This document shows positions 10,566-19,511 of a stretch of DNA of 64,000 bases, piece by piece. The stretch's first letter is position 1; every line of letters starts with the position of its first letter. Both the position numbers and the translations under genes were made by a program. The DNA is from Candidatus Planktophila versatilis (GTDB lineage Bacteria; Actinomycetota; Actinomycetes; Nanopelagicales; Nanopelagicaceae): NCBI RefSeq assembly GCF_002288265.1, contig NZ_CP016778.1, positions 248,001 through 312,000 of the forward strand, given 5' to 3'. The notes beneath the pieces are model-generated. The model searched no databases and was not told the origin of the DNA. It saw only the letters and a program-made list of their open reading frames with translations.

Positions 10566-10958
10566 GTGGCAATGCGCATGGGGTTTGCTCAAGGAGAGCT
10601 CGTCCTCGAGGTGGGATATGGGGCAGATTGTGATGCCGCTCTCCGCAGCGAGATCATGAAAATTACTGGAACCAAATTTCTTGAAGGTTCCACCAATGAA
10701 GTCATTGATGCCGTTCTCTTATGGTTTCGTGAAGATGATGGCGATCTCGTAGATGAATTAATGGATGCCATGGCGTATCTTTCTGAAACCGGTTCCATCT
10801 GGGTGCTCACTCCAAAGGTTGGTCGCACTGGCCATGTGGAGCCAAGTGATATTCAAGATGCAGCGCCCACATGTGGACTCAGCCAAACTTCATCCTTAGC
10901 GGTGGCAGCTGATTGGACCGCAACTCGTCTAGTGGCACGAAAAGCGGGCAAGCGATAG
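10566..10958 (+). CDS. DUF3052 family protein
   Basis: About 130 aa and actinobacteria-specific. Recognised from [23 protein letters not shown] and the near-invariant [15 protein letters not shown], then [14 protein letters not shown] and TRLVARKAG. The GTG at 10566 is chosen because a GGTGGA sits 8-9 nt upstream; ATGs at 10572 and 10578 are alternatives. Family members are often next to aceE in actinobacteria, as here (divergent), but their role is not known. Confidence 0.85.
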   Translation: MAMRMGFAQGELVLEVGYGADCDAALRSEIMKITGTKFLEGSTNEVIDAVLLWFREDDGDLVDELMDAMAYLSETGSIWVLTPKVGRTGHVEPSDIQDAAPTCGLSQTSSLAVAADWTATRLVARKAGKR

Positions 10959-10967
10959 ATTCGCGCA

Positions 10968-11426
10968 ATGACAATTGCAATCGGTGATGTAGCCCCAGAT
11001 TTTGAGCTAAAAGATCAGAGCGGCAGCAAGGTTTCCCTCTCATCATTTAAGGGTAAGAAGAATGTAGTTCTTGTCTTTATTCCATTCTCATTTACCGGCA
11101 CCTGCACCGGTGAACTCTGCGCCATCCGCGATGACATTTCAGCGTTTGAAAACGATAACGTGCAAGTCCTTGCCGTCTCGTGCGATTCCATGCACACTCA
11201 GAAGATCTTTGCGGCACAAGAGGGTTACACATTCCCAGTTTTGGCTGACTTTTGGCCACATGGCGCAGCAGCTAAGGCCTATGGGATCTTCAATGAAGAT
11301 ATTGGATGCGCACTGCGTGGAACATTCATCATTGATAAAGTAGGCATTGTGCGCTGGTCAGTAGTTCAAGGCCTAGGCGATGCTCGCAACAATGGCGATT
11401 ACAAAACTGCTATTGCAGCTCTCTAA
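10968..11426 (+). CDS. peroxiredoxin, AhpE/Bcp-like
   Basis: 152-aa thiol peroxidase reducing H2O2 and organic peroxides. The peroxidatic Cys lies in FSFTGTCTGELCAIRDD, with a second Cys five residues on. The late Arg and hydrophobic C-terminal strands fit the AhpE/Prx5-like group common in actinobacteria. A TAGATT box at 10956-10961, overlapping the stop of the DUF3052 gene, lies 6 nt before the ATG, so a separate leaderless promoter is likely in addition to readthrough. Confidence 0.92.
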   Translation: MTIAIGDVAPDFELKDQSGSKVSLSSFKGKKNVVLVFIPFSFTGTCTGELCAIRDDISAFENDNVQVLAVSCDSMHTQKIFAAQEGYTFPVLADFWPHGAAAKAYGIFNEDIGCALRGTFIIDKVGIVRWSVVQGLGDARNNGDYKTAIAAL

Positions 11427-11496
11427 TCTCGCACTTCTTACGCACGATTTTCCTACTTTCGTATATTTAAAGTAGTATTCGCAAGCAGTATTAGCC

Positions 11497-11568
11497 GGGT
11501 GGCTAGCTCAGTGGTAGAGCGCCTCGTTTACACCGAGGATGTCGGGGGTTCGAAACCCTCGCCGCCCA
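11497..11568 (+). tRNA. tRNA-Val (anticodon TAC)
   Basis: A complete cloverleaf. The 7-bp acceptor stem GGGTGGC/GCCGCCC has one G-U pair. The D loop has TAGCTCAGTGGTAGA, the anticodon loop TTTACAC sits on the CCTCG/CGAGG stem, and the T arm is GGGGGTTCGAAACCCTC. The discriminator is A and CCA is not fully encoded. A TAGTAT box at about 11473-11478 could be its -10 element. Confidence 0.97.
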
Positions 11569-11575
11569 CGTTTTA

Positions 11576-12766
11576 TTATTTTTTATTTTCCTTGTACACC
11601 TTCGATGCGACCCTTGATAGCACTACGGATGCTTCATCCCAACTGATTCCGTAAGCCTTTTTGAACGATTCTTCAAATGTCAGACCGTCAGCCCGCTCAA
11701 TTTGCACTTCGAAAGTTTTATCTACACCACCAACTGCAACCAAGGCATCCATGACGATGTATCCAAGACTAAAGAGCATTGAATATGTTTTAGAGGGGCA
11801 AGGCGCCTGCATATTCTCTTTCAAAAATGTTTGAATCGTCTCGGGTTCATAGTCTTTGAGAACCCACTTATTGTCAGTAATCCAGCCCCTTCGAATTTTT
11901 ACGTAGTCCTCATCGCTCTTGGCAAGCGTTGGGATTGAGACTGCCTGCGGTTGCCCTTCCGAGTACCAACAAGGCATTTGCATATTTGGATGAGTCCTTG
12001 TCTTTCCCTTAAAAATCATTTGTTGAACGGCGTGGGTGTACTCGTGCAAATCATTTTGGCCATTAAATTTTTGGACATTGAATCTTGTAACAGGAGTTGC
12101 GACACTTGCAAGCACGATTGCAATTTCGGTGGTTAAGTTTGTCACTGAACCGTCGCAATCTATACCGGAACATTTGTCAGATGCCTGATCTGCGTAGTTA
12201 ATTCCCAAATTAAATGGGCTTACATACTTACTAGCTTCAGTTCTGGCCCAGGAAACATCTTGCTTATTAAACTCAACAAATTTCACCTCTGCAGGTTGTT
12301 TTTGGCCGCCCATAACTCGCGAACCTAAAGTGACCGCATCGATTGTCCATTGATTTGGATATCTCTCAGGAGTATTCGGACCAAAGAGGAAAGAAATCTT
12401 CAGATCCGTTGATTTATAGAGTGTTAAATTCTTCTGTATTTGCTGCCAAGTGGCATATGGAATACCTGCCAAGTTCTCCTCCAAATCACTGAAAGAGGTA
12501 GGAAGAGCCGGCAGCTTCTCAACAACTGGCTCTGGTGTTACAGAAGGAGTAGGCGATGCAATAACAGCCGGCTTTGCTACAGCAACCCCTTTATTCCACA
12601 CCAACTTCTTACCTGACTTAATACAAGTGAACTTCTTACCAGCACTTGTATTGACTAAACCTGCCTTTGAGCAAGCAGCACCTGCCTTCACAGCAGCACT
12701 GGCTGGAGCATTAAGAAATGCAGTAAGGCATAATAATGCTAGAGCCCAGATTCCAATTTTCTTCAT
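11576..12766 (-). CDS. secreted gluzincin-like metalloprotease with shared N-terminal module
   Basis: 396 aa with a signal peptide (MKKIGIWALALLCLTAFL, cleavage near ASA/A at 24). Residues 25-60 form a Cys-containing module (AVKAGAACSKAGLVNTSAGK and on to VWNKG) that is nearly identical in the neighbouring protease. A Pro/Thr linker follows. The catalytic-looking motif HEYTH is at 241-245, with a Glu in WYSEGQPQAV about 25 residues later, the HExxH...E pattern of gluzincins (peptidase MA-like). Exported. Substrate unknown. A TTG-type start farther upstream is unlikely because it has no signal peptide. Confidence 0.75.
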   Translation of the reverse strand: MKKIGIWALALLCLTAFLNAPASAAVKAGAACSKAGLVNTSAGKKFTCIKSGKKLVWNKGVAVAKPAVIASPTPSVTPEPVVEKLPALPTSFSDLEENLAGIPYATWQQIQKNLTLYKSTDLKISFLFGPNTPERYPNQWTIDAVTLGSRVMGGQKQPAEVKFVEFNKQDVSWARTEASKYVSPFNLGINYADQASDKCSGIDCDGSVTNLTTEIAIVLASVATPVTRFNVQKFNGQNDLHEYTHAVQQMIFKGKTRTHPNMQMPCWYSEGQPQAVSIPTLAKSDEDYVKIRRGWITDNKWVLKDYEPETIQTFLKENMQAPCPSKTYSMLFSLGYIVMDALVAVGGVDKTFEVQIERADGLTFEESFKKAYGISWDEASVVLSRVASKVYKENKK

Positions 12767-12770
12767 TACT

Positions 12771-14147
12771 TCAATTTGCCTTGCTAATTGATACGTAAGC
12801 GCCAGCTGTAACACTCTTTATCACCTTGATTTTGAATCCGTTTGTGATTGTCGATTCTCCGACGCCCATAGATCCAAGAAGCACTCTATTTTTTCTTGTA
12901 TCGCTTCCAAATTTCGTCGGGTTGGAGACAATGTTTATAGCACCCTGGTTATCGGGAATACTGGTATCTAACGTGTAGACAATTACACCGGAATTCGCCT
13001 CTGACAGATTATCGAGCTCAGTTTTTCTTCGTAGCTCTACGACCACACCGTTAGATTGACTAATTTTAATCATCGCAATCTTTGTTCCTGTGGAAGTGGT
13101 GCCCACGGGTGTTAAGAGATGAATTGACTCCTTGCTAGAGCTGGCGCTTATGCAATTAACCTGGTTTTCCTCGATCCAACCTAGGAAGTATTTGTTGAAT
13201 CCAAGGAAATCATCCATTCCGAAAACATTGCCCATGACATCCCAACCCGCAGGCCCTCTTGCACCGGCATAAATATGGTTGAGTCCAAGCAGATGGCCCG
13301 TTTCATGAAGCAACCAATTTTTCTTAGTTGAGTCATCTAAATATTCATCAATTGGACCGAGTGTGGCCAGAAACGAAGTTCTTCCATCAGCACTAAAACC
13401 TTGCCCACCAGATGCTCCACCCTCAGTTTTCGGTTTAAATGTGGGAGTTACTACATTAACAAAATCGTATTTCGAGAAATCTATATCAGGGTCAGCCGCG
13501 ACTATTGCATCAGTGAGTAGTTTATTTGTCTCTAGGGCTTGAGCAGGAATTGAACCTGGCGCATTTCCGGCTTCACTTTTTATGTATGCGCCATAAGGAG
13601 TTGAAATACGATAAAACTTTTCTTGCAACTCGTATTTGAGTTTATATCTCCCGTAACTCATTGCAGCAAGAGCCTTTTCCGCCCACGGCACTTGAGTCTG
13701 CTTCCATACGGAAATTGCACGTTGATCTGCAGGTAGATCTGGGAAATCAACAAATAATACGATGGACTTTCGATCACCGGTTGCTGGAATATATTTTCGC
13801 TCTCTAGGAAATCCAGTGTAAAGATCTGGGTTATTTCCTGCCTTATTTAATTTACATTCAGATGCAGAAATGAAATCAGAAGCTAGCGAAACCACAGGAA
13901 GCTCCTCAGGCGCGCCAGATTGATTAGGGGTGGGTGCCTGTGTCGGCGTTGAGGAAATTATGACTACCCCTTTATTCCACACCAGCTTCTTACCTGATTT
14001 AACACAAGTGAACTTCTTACCAGCACTTGTATTCGTAGTTCCTGCTTTCGAGCACGTTGCACCGGCCTTCACAGCGGCTGTGGCAGGTAGGGCAAATGCT
14101 GATAAAAGGAAGGCGGCTGAAATCGTCGTAGCCAATAACTTTTTCAT
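12771..14147 (-). CDS. secreted M6-like (immune inhibitor A-type) metalloprotease
   Basis: 458 aa with a signal peptide (MKKLLATTISAAFLLSAFAL), then the same 25-60 module as its neighbour (KAGATCSKAG ... KSGKKLVWNKG) and a Thr/Pro linker. The zinc site HETGHLLGLNH starts at residue 281, the metzincin-style HExxHxxGxxH, followed by GWDVMGN (Met-turn-like) and FLGWIEENQVNC. This matches M6-family secreted proteases. It is 4 nt upstream of the second protease gene, so they are co-transcribed. The start overlaps the end of the DUF1801 gene. Confidence 0.82.
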   Translation of the reverse strand: MKKLLATTISAAFLLSAFALPATAAVKAGATCSKAGTTNTSAGKKFTCVKSGKKLVWNKGVVIISSTPTQAPTPNQSGAPEELPVVSLASDFISASECKLNKAGNNPDLYTGFPRERKYIPATGDRKSIVLFVDFPDLPADQRAISVWKQTQVPWAEKALAAMSYGRYKLKYELQEKFYRISTPYGAYIKSEAGNAPGSIPAQALETNKLLTDAIVAADPDIDFSKYDFVNVVTPTFKPKTEGGASGGQGFSADGRTSFLATLGPIDEYLDDSTKKNWLLHETGHLLGLNHIYAGARGPAGWDVMGNVFGMDDFLGFNKYFLGWIEENQVNCISASSSKESIHLLTPVGTTSTGTKIAMIKISQSNGVVVELRRKTELDNLSEANSGVIVYTLDTSIPDNQGAINIVSNPTKFGSDTRKNRVLLGSMGVGESTITNGFKIKVIKSVTAGAYVSISKAN

Positions 14148-14494
14148 AGCGCAATCCTTGCCTTAATCAACTTAGCAAGCAAGGTCTTTGTCAGAGGTTT
14201 ATCTACTGGGACGTGAATCGCGCTCTTTGTTGTGGTGAATTTTGCTAGCTCCTCTGGAAATAACTTCAAGATAGATCCACTAAATGGGTAGTACCCGACA
14301 TGCTTCTTATTGGCCAGTAGGCCTGCAACAACCTCGCCATCAACTCTAAAGGCTGGCATGGCATAACTGACAACCTCTTGGGCCTCAGGAATAATCTGCA
14401 GAATTCGCTCGCGCATCTCTAACATCGTCTGGCGATGAGGTGAAGGTGCATTGTCGTAGTAATTCTTCACATCTACAGGGATACGCCGTGCCAT
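14144..14494 (-). CDS. DUF1801 / YdhG-like protein
   Basis: 116 aa, with VKNYYDNAPSPHRQTMLEMRERI, then EVVSYAMPAFRVDGEVVAGLLANKKHVGYYPF, typical of the DUF1801 (YdhG/iron-chaperone-like) fold. The start at 14494 is preferred because GGGAGA lies 7 nt upstream; a longer reading from 14569 would cross the divergent promoter. Biochemical role not established for the family. Confidence 0.8.
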   Translation of the reverse strand: MARRIPVDVKNYYDNAPSPHRQTMLEMRERILQIIPEAQEVVSYAMPAFRVDGEVVAGLLANKKHVGYYPFSGSILKLFPEELAKFTTTKSAIHVPVDKPLTKTLLAKLIKARIAL

Positions 14495-14557
14495 ATGGAA
14501 ATTCTCCCAGATGCCTGCTGATGTGGGTAGGTCTAGATTCGCAGGTACTATGACATT

Positions 14558-14977
14558 ATGCGTGGACATCGGATAAAAGCTAGTAAATTTCTAGACACTT
14601 TGATGTCTGCCAGCACATTCTTACTTCTGGCCTTGATCCTTGTTATCTCTCATATCGCAGCGCCAAGTGCAATCGCCCATGCCGAGATAGCACGGACAAA
14701 CCCCGTGAAAAGCGCCATTCTGACGCAGTCACCTAAATCTGTGTGGATTGAATTTGGCGAAACTTTATTAACGCTAGATAAAGAGAAAATCAATGTTTTA
14801 AAAGTTACTGATTCACGGGGAAAGCGCGTTGATAAGTCACCAACGATTGTCAGTGGTGTGCGAGCAACGACGAAGATCGTGGGCACCCTGAAGAAGGGCA
14901 CGTACTTGGTTACCTACCGTGTGGTCTCAGTAGATGGTCATCCAGTCAAAGGCAGCTACTCCTTCAGCGTTAAGTAG
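14558..14977 (+). CDS. exported CopC-domain protein
   Basis: 139 aa with an N-terminal hydrophobic export signal ending near AIAHA, then a CopC/YobA-like beta-sandwich beginning HAEIARTNPVKSAILTQSPKSVWIEF and ending YRVVSVDGHPVKGSYSFSV. The first His after cleavage and the late VDGHPV His are the usual copper ligands of CopC. A TACTAT box at 14546-14551, 6 nt upstream, supports this ATG and a leaderless mRNA. No CopD partner is adjacent. It probably has a periplasm-side copper role. Confidence 0.85.
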   Translation: MRGHRIKASKFLDTLMSASTFLLLALILVISHIAAPSAIAHAEIARTNPVKSAILTQSPKSVWIEFGETLLTLDKEKINVLKVTDSRGKRVDKSPTIVSGVRATTKIVGTLKKGTYLVTYRVVSVDGHPVKGSYSFSVK

Positions 14978-15053
14978 CCGCTGGCGCACTGGGTAAAGTA
15001 AGGTTCGGCTAAGAATTACATATTGCACCGCCACTTTTCTAGAGGAGAACGCC

Positions 15054-15782
15054 GTGAAAGCTAGCGCTAGCGACCAGCGTTCCATCCTCGATATTCAAAA
15101 TTTTGACCTTCACAGCGCCACCTTAAAGAACAAGGCAGCGACCCTGCCCGAACTAGCTGAGATAACTTCGAGCACCATCAAGGCGAATAATGTGCGCGAC
15201 TTACGTATTGCCGCCGAAACCGAACTCAGTGATGTCAAGCGCGAGCTACTACGTGCTGAAGGTGATGTTGAGCAGATCGTTACTCGCATTACTCGTGATG
15301 AGACCCGACTGGCATCCGGAACCGGAACCCCAAAAGAACTTGAGCAGACCCAACATGAGCTTGTCACCTTAGGCGCTCGCAGATCTGAGTTAGAAGAAGT
15401 TGAGCTTGAAATCATGTTGCGAGTAGATGGACTCAAAGAGCGCATTGCGGCTTTAACGGCAGAGGAAGCAGAGCTTGCGGCAATCATTGCTGATTTAAAT
15501 ATCCGCAAAGAAAACGCTATGGCTGCAATTAACACCGAACTTGAAGGAATTGCCACAGATCGTGCGGCAACCACACAATCAGTCAGCGCTGAATTCCTGG
15601 CGCTCTATGAAAAAATTCGTGGAGCAGATGGTGGCATAGGTGCGGCAGCACTTGCTGGAAATCAATGCAAGGGTTGCCACTTAACCCTTAATGCACATGA
15701 GCTGCAAAGAATCACCGGGTTGGCAGATGATGAAGTTATTAGATGTGAAGAATGTCGGTGCATATTGGTGCGTGATCACTAA
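15054..15782 (+). CDS. zinc-ribbon coiled-coil protein (zf-RING_7 / C4-type)
   Basis: 242 aa. Residues about 30-175 are a long Glu/Lys/Ala-rich coiled coil, and the end carries a CxxC...CxxC ribbon (CKGCHLTLNAHEL, RCEECRCILVRD). This is the family of Rv2229c/CT398, usually next to the RNase H fusion gene as here. The GTG start has a strong GAGGAGA ribosome site. The stop overlaps the next start (TAATGG). Role unclear; scaffold or nucleic-acid-binding functions have been suggested. Confidence 0.88.
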   Translation: MKASASDQRSILDIQNFDLHSATLKNKAATLPELAEITSSTIKANNVRDLRIAAETELSDVKRELLRAEGDVEQIVTRITRDETRLASGTGTPKELEQTQHELVTLGARRSELEEVELEIMLRVDGLKERIAALTAEEAELAAIIADLNIRKENAMAAINTELEGIATDRAATTQSVSAEFLALYEKIRGADGGIGAAALAGNQCKGCHLTLNAHELQRITGLADDEVIRCEECRCILVRDH

Positions 15783-16864
15783 TGGCACGTCACTTTAAGT
15801 TAACCGCCGATGGCGGCTCTCGGGGAAACCCAGGTCCTGCTGGCTATGGCGCAGTGGTTACTGAAAACGGCAAGATCGTCGCCGAACTCTTTGATGTTAT
15901 AGGGGTGGCAACTAATAACGTTGCCGAATACAACGGCCTGCTCGCTGGGCTTGCTCATATCCATCAATTGGATAAAGAGGCAACGGTGGAAGTTGCGATG
16001 GACTCTAAGTTAGTTGTTGAGCAGATGTCTGGCCGTTGGCAGATTAAGCATGCTGATATGCGCGATTTAGCTAAGCAATGCCGCGATGCTCACACGCCAT
16101 CACTTGTCACCTATTCTTGGATTCCCCGTGATGATAATTCACATGCCGATCGCCTTGCCAATAAGGCACTCGATGGTGGCAGTGCCCATAAACCAGCTGC
16201 CGTCATTCAACAGAATTACCTGACAGATCGCTTGCGCAGCGCCGAGATTCCTACCTTTATCTATTTTGTGCGCCACGGGGAAACAGTTCTCACACCCACC
16301 CGTAAATTCTCCGGAACTGGAGCACTTGATCCAGAACTAATGCAAGATGGGCTTGATCAAGCAGAGCTTGTTGCAGAAGAGGCTGTGAAGTTGGGTGCCG
16401 AAGTTCTTATAGCTTCACCACTTAATCGCACGCGACAGACAGCTGAAGCAATCGCGCGCACCACCGGACTTGAAATCATCTTTGATGAAGCCTGGTTTGA
16501 ACTCTCATTTGGATCATGGGATGGGAAATCAATTGAAGAGGTAAAAGAGCAAGAGCCCGATGCCTATCAGGCATGGCTTAACTCAACTGCCTATGCACCC
16601 GGTGGGGGAGAGTCATGGGACCAAGCAACAGTGCGCATTGAAGAAGCGCTCGAGAAGTTGGTGGCCGAGTATCCAGGGAAGAAGATAATTGTTGTGACAC
16701 ATAACGGAGTCATCAAGACTGCGGTGAGATTGGCCATAGGAGCACCAGCCGAAGCCGTCTTCCACGTCGATGCGGCGCCATGTTCGATATCCTCTATCTC
16801 TATCTGGCCATCTGATGGCCTGCGCGCTGTGCGATCCGTCAATGAAAGAGGGCACCTACGTTGA
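15782..16864 (+). CDS. bifunctional RNase H / acid phosphatase
   Basis: 360 aa, homologous in layout to mycobacterial Rv2228c. The N-terminal RNase HI domain has DGGSRGNPGPAGYGAV (catalytic Asp10), AEYNGLLAGL and MDSKLVVEQM. A C-terminal histidine phosphatase (CobC-like) domain has FVRHGETVLTP and VVTHNGVIKTAV. It removes RNA from RNA:DNA hybrids; the phosphatase half resembles alpha-ribazole phosphatase. It overlaps both neighbours. Confidence 0.93.
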   Translation: MARHFKLTADGGSRGNPGPAGYGAVVTENGKIVAELFDVIGVATNNVAEYNGLLAGLAHIHQLDKEATVEVAMDSKLVVEQMSGRWQIKHADMRDLAKQCRDAHTPSLVTYSWIPRDDNSHADRLANKALDGGSAHKPAAVIQQNYLTDRLRSAEIPTFIYFVRHGETVLTPTRKFSGTGALDPELMQDGLDQAELVAEEAVKLGAEVLIASPLNRTRQTAEAIARTTGLEIIFDEAWFELSFGSWDGKSIEEVKEQEPDAYQAWLNSTAYAPGGGESWDQATVRIEEALEKLVAEYPGKKIIVVTHNGVIKTAVRLAIGAPAEAVFHVDAAPCSISSISIWPSDGLRAVRSVNERGHLR

Positions 16865-17751
16865 TTTCATCTACAGAATGGCTAGTAACTGTTGCGGTAC
16901 TTGGCGCAGTCATAGTTGCCGATTTAATCCTGGCAATCGTGCGCAGAAATAAAGAGACAACTCCGCGCGAAGCCTTAAGTTGGACCCTCTTTTACGTTGT
17001 TGCCGCCATTGCATTTGGTTACTTCTTGCCGCAGTGGGCTCCGGCTGAATATCGCAAAGAGTTCATCGCTGGTTGGCTCACCGAGTATTCGCTATCAGTT
17101 GATAATCTCTTCGTCTTTATCATCCTGCTCGCCACACTTAAGATCAAGAAAGAGTCGCAACAACTCGTCCTGCTTTACGGAATTCTGATTGCGATTGTCC
17201 TGCGCGTCATCCTTATCTTCCTTGGCGTAGCACTTGTCTCCAGGTTCACCTGGGTCTTCTTCTTCTTTGGCGCATTCCTGATCTTCACCGCCTATAAGTT
17301 GGTAAATGAGAAAGAGAATGTGGAAGAAGAAGAGTCAAAGCTTGTCGTATTTATGCGCAAACGAGGTTTCAGTAACTTTGCCATCGCACTTGTGGCCCTT
17401 GGCATCACAGATTTAATCTTTGCACTCGATTCCATTCCGGCCATTCTTGGTCTGACGACCAGCAGCTACGTAGTCATAACCGCAAATATCTTTGCGCTGA
17501 TGGGTTTGCGCCAGCTCTACTTCTTACTCCAAGGCCTCATGGATCGACTGATTCACTTATCTCGCGGGCTCTCATTTATCTTGGCATTTATCGGAGTCAA
17601 GATGGTCCTCCACGCCCTACACAGCATCGGGGTTCACGTGCCTGAGATTTCACTCGAGCTAAGTTTGGCGGTCATCATTACTACGCTTACGGTTACCGCG
17701 ATTACTAGCCTCTATGCCACCCGTGGTGGTTCAGGAAAAGAGAAGATTTAA
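16861..17751 (+). CDS. TerC family integral membrane protein (Alx-like)
   Basis: 296 aa with about eight membrane segments. Family motifs are EYSLSVDNLFVFIILLA and LGITDLIFALDSIPAILGLT, acidic membrane residues thought to bind metal. TerC/Alx/MeeF proteins export Mn2+ or metallate secreted proteins. It starts with TTG overlapping the previous stop (GTTGA). A second terC copy at 37385 is under a manganese riboswitch; this one shows no such leader. Confidence 0.9.
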   Translation: MISSTEWLVTVAVLGAVIVADLILAIVRRNKETTPREALSWTLFYVVAAIAFGYFLPQWAPAEYRKEFIAGWLTEYSLSVDNLFVFIILLATLKIKKESQQLVLLYGILIAIVLRVILIFLGVALVSRFTWVFFFFGAFLIFTAYKLVNEKENVEEEESKLVVFMRKRGFSNFAIALVALGITDLIFALDSIPAILGLTTSSYVVITANIFALMGLRQLYFLLQGLMDRLIHLSRGLSFILAFIGVKMVLHALHSIGVHVPEISLELSLAVIITTLTVTAITSLYATRGGSGKEKI

Positions 17752-17821
17752 CCAACCCGCCCTATTGCTTCTTGCTGGCAAGAGAGCAGTATGGAGCCAC
17801 TCAAGAGTTAAGGAGTGGCCT

Positions 17822-18253
17822 ATGAAGATTGGCAGCATAATCTCAGGAAAGCGCGTTGAAACTATTTCAGCTAGTGCCAGCATCCATGATTTGGTGAGCT
17901 CATTAAACTCACACCATGTCGGGGCCCTAGTTGTCTCTAGTGATGGCAAGAAAATTGATGGAATTGTGTCCGAGCGAGACGTTGTCCGAGCGATGCCGGG
18001 CAAACTCGACCAACTAATTGGGATGCATGTTCGCGACATCATGACCGTCGATGTCCACACCTGCACCGCAGATTCCACCGTTGCAGAACTAATGCAGATG
18101 ATGACCGAGCTGCGGATACGTCACGTTCCAGTTGTTGATGGCGAAGGAGCCTTGATTTCTATAGTTTCTATTGGCGATGTGGTTAAAAATCATGTGAATG
18201 AACTCGAATCCGAGCGCCAGGCCCTGAAAGATTACGTAGCAAGCGGTAATTAA
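17822..18253 (+). CDS. CBS-domain protein
   Basis: 143 aa made of two CBS motifs: residues about 5-60 (ISGKRVETISASASIHDLV ... SERDVVRAMPG) and 75-130 (VRDIMTVDVHTCTADSTVAE ... RHVPVVDGEGALISIVSIGDV). Such stand-alone proteins bind adenine nucleotides and regulate partners. AAGGAG 6 nt before the ATG fixes the start. Confidence 0.9.
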   Translation: MKIGSIISGKRVETISASASIHDLVSSLNSHHVGALVVSSDGKKIDGIVSERDVVRAMPGKLDQLIGMHVRDIMTVDVHTCTADSTVAELMQMMTELRIRHVPVVDGEGALISIVSIGDVVKNHVNELESERQALKDYVASGN

Positions 18254-18274
18254 ACTCCCGTACCATTAGCCAAC

Positions 18275-18643
18275 GAAGAGTCGCCCGGATCACCGCGTTG
18301 CAGCTCTAGATTAATTTCTAGACTGGACCGAGGAAAGTCCGGACTTCACAGAGCAAGGTGGTGGGTAACGCCCACCCGGAGCAATCCGCGGGAAAGTGCA
18401 ACAGAAAGTAAACCGCCAATAGCAATATTGGTAAGGGTGAAACGGCGGTGTAAGAGACCACCAGTGCATGTAGTGATACATGTAGCTATGTAAACCCCAC
18501 CTGAAGCAAGACCAAGAAGATAGTGCGTTGCTCGCGCAAGCTATCGGGTAGGTTGCTTGAATCTGCAAGCAATTGCAGATCTAGATGGATGGTGATCGGT
18601 TCGAAAGAACTACAGGATCCGGCTTATAGGGCGACTCTTCTTC
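18275..18643 (+). ncRNA. rnpB: RNase P RNA
   Basis: Bacterial class A RNase P RNA. The 5' end GAAGAGTCGCCCGG pairs with the 3' end CGGGCGACTCTTC-like strand (P1 helix). Conserved cores are visible: GAGGAAAGTCCGGACTTCACAGAGCAAGG near 18330, GGTGGGTAACGCCC, GGAGCAATCCGCGGGAAAGTGC and ACAGAAAGTAAACCGCC, plus the late GGATGGTGATCGG. It matures tRNA 5' ends. Its last ~25 nt recur as direct repeats downstream and mark the edge of a genomic island. Confidence 0.96.
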
Positions 18644-18652
18644 CAATTAGGG

Positions 18653-18675
18653 GGGCGCAGGTTAAAACTGCGCTC
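18653..18675 (+). terminator. hairpin after rnpB
   Basis: GGGCGCAG / CTGCGCTC, 8 bp including one G-U, with a 7-nt loop, starting 10 nt after rnpB. The following T tract (ACCTTTCTG) is short, so termination strength is uncertain. Confidence 0.5.
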
Positions 18676-18850
18676 ACCTTTCTGCATTTTGTTTGTACAA
18701 GTTGTTACATAACCTGTCGCAGATTTGTATGTTTTTATGGGGAAACGATGGGCAAATATGGGCAGTTTTGTGGGCAGATTTCTGACTACAAACAACTTCG
18801 CTTGTGACAGGAAACCCTCAGAATTTACGAGTATGTTTGAGTAGAGATAG
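18676..18850. other. island entry segment, no gene
   Basis: 175 nt with no convincing coding sequence. It contains an inverted pair CCTGTC (18713) and GACAGG (18806), and a stretch TTCGCTTGTGACA...GAGTATGTTTGAGTAG. The latter weakly resembles the start of the repeated non-coding modules at 23365 and may be a decayed relic of one. Confidence 0.35.
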
Positions 18851-19498
18851 ATGGTGGTCATGCAAATCAATATCGACAAGAAAACTGGAATTTTATCAGG
18901 GGTCATAGCAGTACTCATTGGCGTCACTATTTTCTTAATGGGCACTCAAAATAGCTCTTCAGGTTTGTTTGGGATGAACCACTCAGCCATGGATGGAGAA
19001 AACAACTCAACGAACTCCAGTTTGCTTGGTTCAGATGCAATGTTCTTTGAAATGATGATTCCTCATCACCAACAAGCCGTTGATATTTCTGATCTGGCCA
19101 TCTCTCGTTCCAAAGACACCGAACTTATTGAATTGGCTAAGAAAATTAGAAATGGACAAGCCGCTGAGATTATTCAAATGAAAAATTGGCTTGCAGATGC
19201 GGGCGATAGTTCAATGATGGGCCACGGTATGAATCACGGAATGAACCACTCCATGGGTGATGGAATGGGTGGAATGCTCACCGAATCTGAACTGGATACC
19301 CTTAACTCTCTTAGTGGCTCAAAATTTGATAACTACTGGCTGAGGGGCATGATCACCCATCATGAAGGTGCTCTCCACATGGTTACGATGATTAAGGATT
19401 CGAATCGCTCAGAAATTCAAAACTTTGGAAAAGAAATTGTCTCTGTTCAAACTGCCGAGATTGAGCAAATGAAAAAAATGCTCAATCGAATTGGATAA
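18851..19498 (+). CDS. DUF305 family exported protein, copy 1
   Basis: 215 aa. An N-terminal membrane anchor/signal (ILSGVIAVLIGVTIFLMG) is followed by two related DUF305 helical repeats. The first has MMIPHHQQAVDISDLAISRS and the second MITHHEGALHMVTMI. The linker between them is Met/His rich (MMGHGMNHGMNHSMGDGMGG), suggesting copper binding, in line with DUF305 genes commonly accompanying copper systems. It is followed closely by a BNR-type gene. An ATG at 18860 is an alternative start. Confidence 0.88.
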   Translation: MVVMQINIDKKTGILSGVIAVLIGVTIFLMGTQNSSSGLFGMNHSAMDGENNSTNSSLLGSDAMFFEMMIPHHQQAVDISDLAISRSKDTELIELAKKIRNGQAAEIIQMKNWLADAGDSSMMGHGMNHGMNHSMGDGMGGMLTESELDTLNSLSGSKFDNYWLRGMITHHEGALHMVTMIKDSNRSEIQNFGKEIVSVQTAEIEQMKKMLNRIG

Positions 19499-19511
19499 GA
19501 AAGACTTAAGT

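Noticed and set aside
18523-18807. Open frames across rnpB and the following segment
   Set aside because: They overlap the conserved RNase P RNA core and have no homology-like features or ribosome sites.
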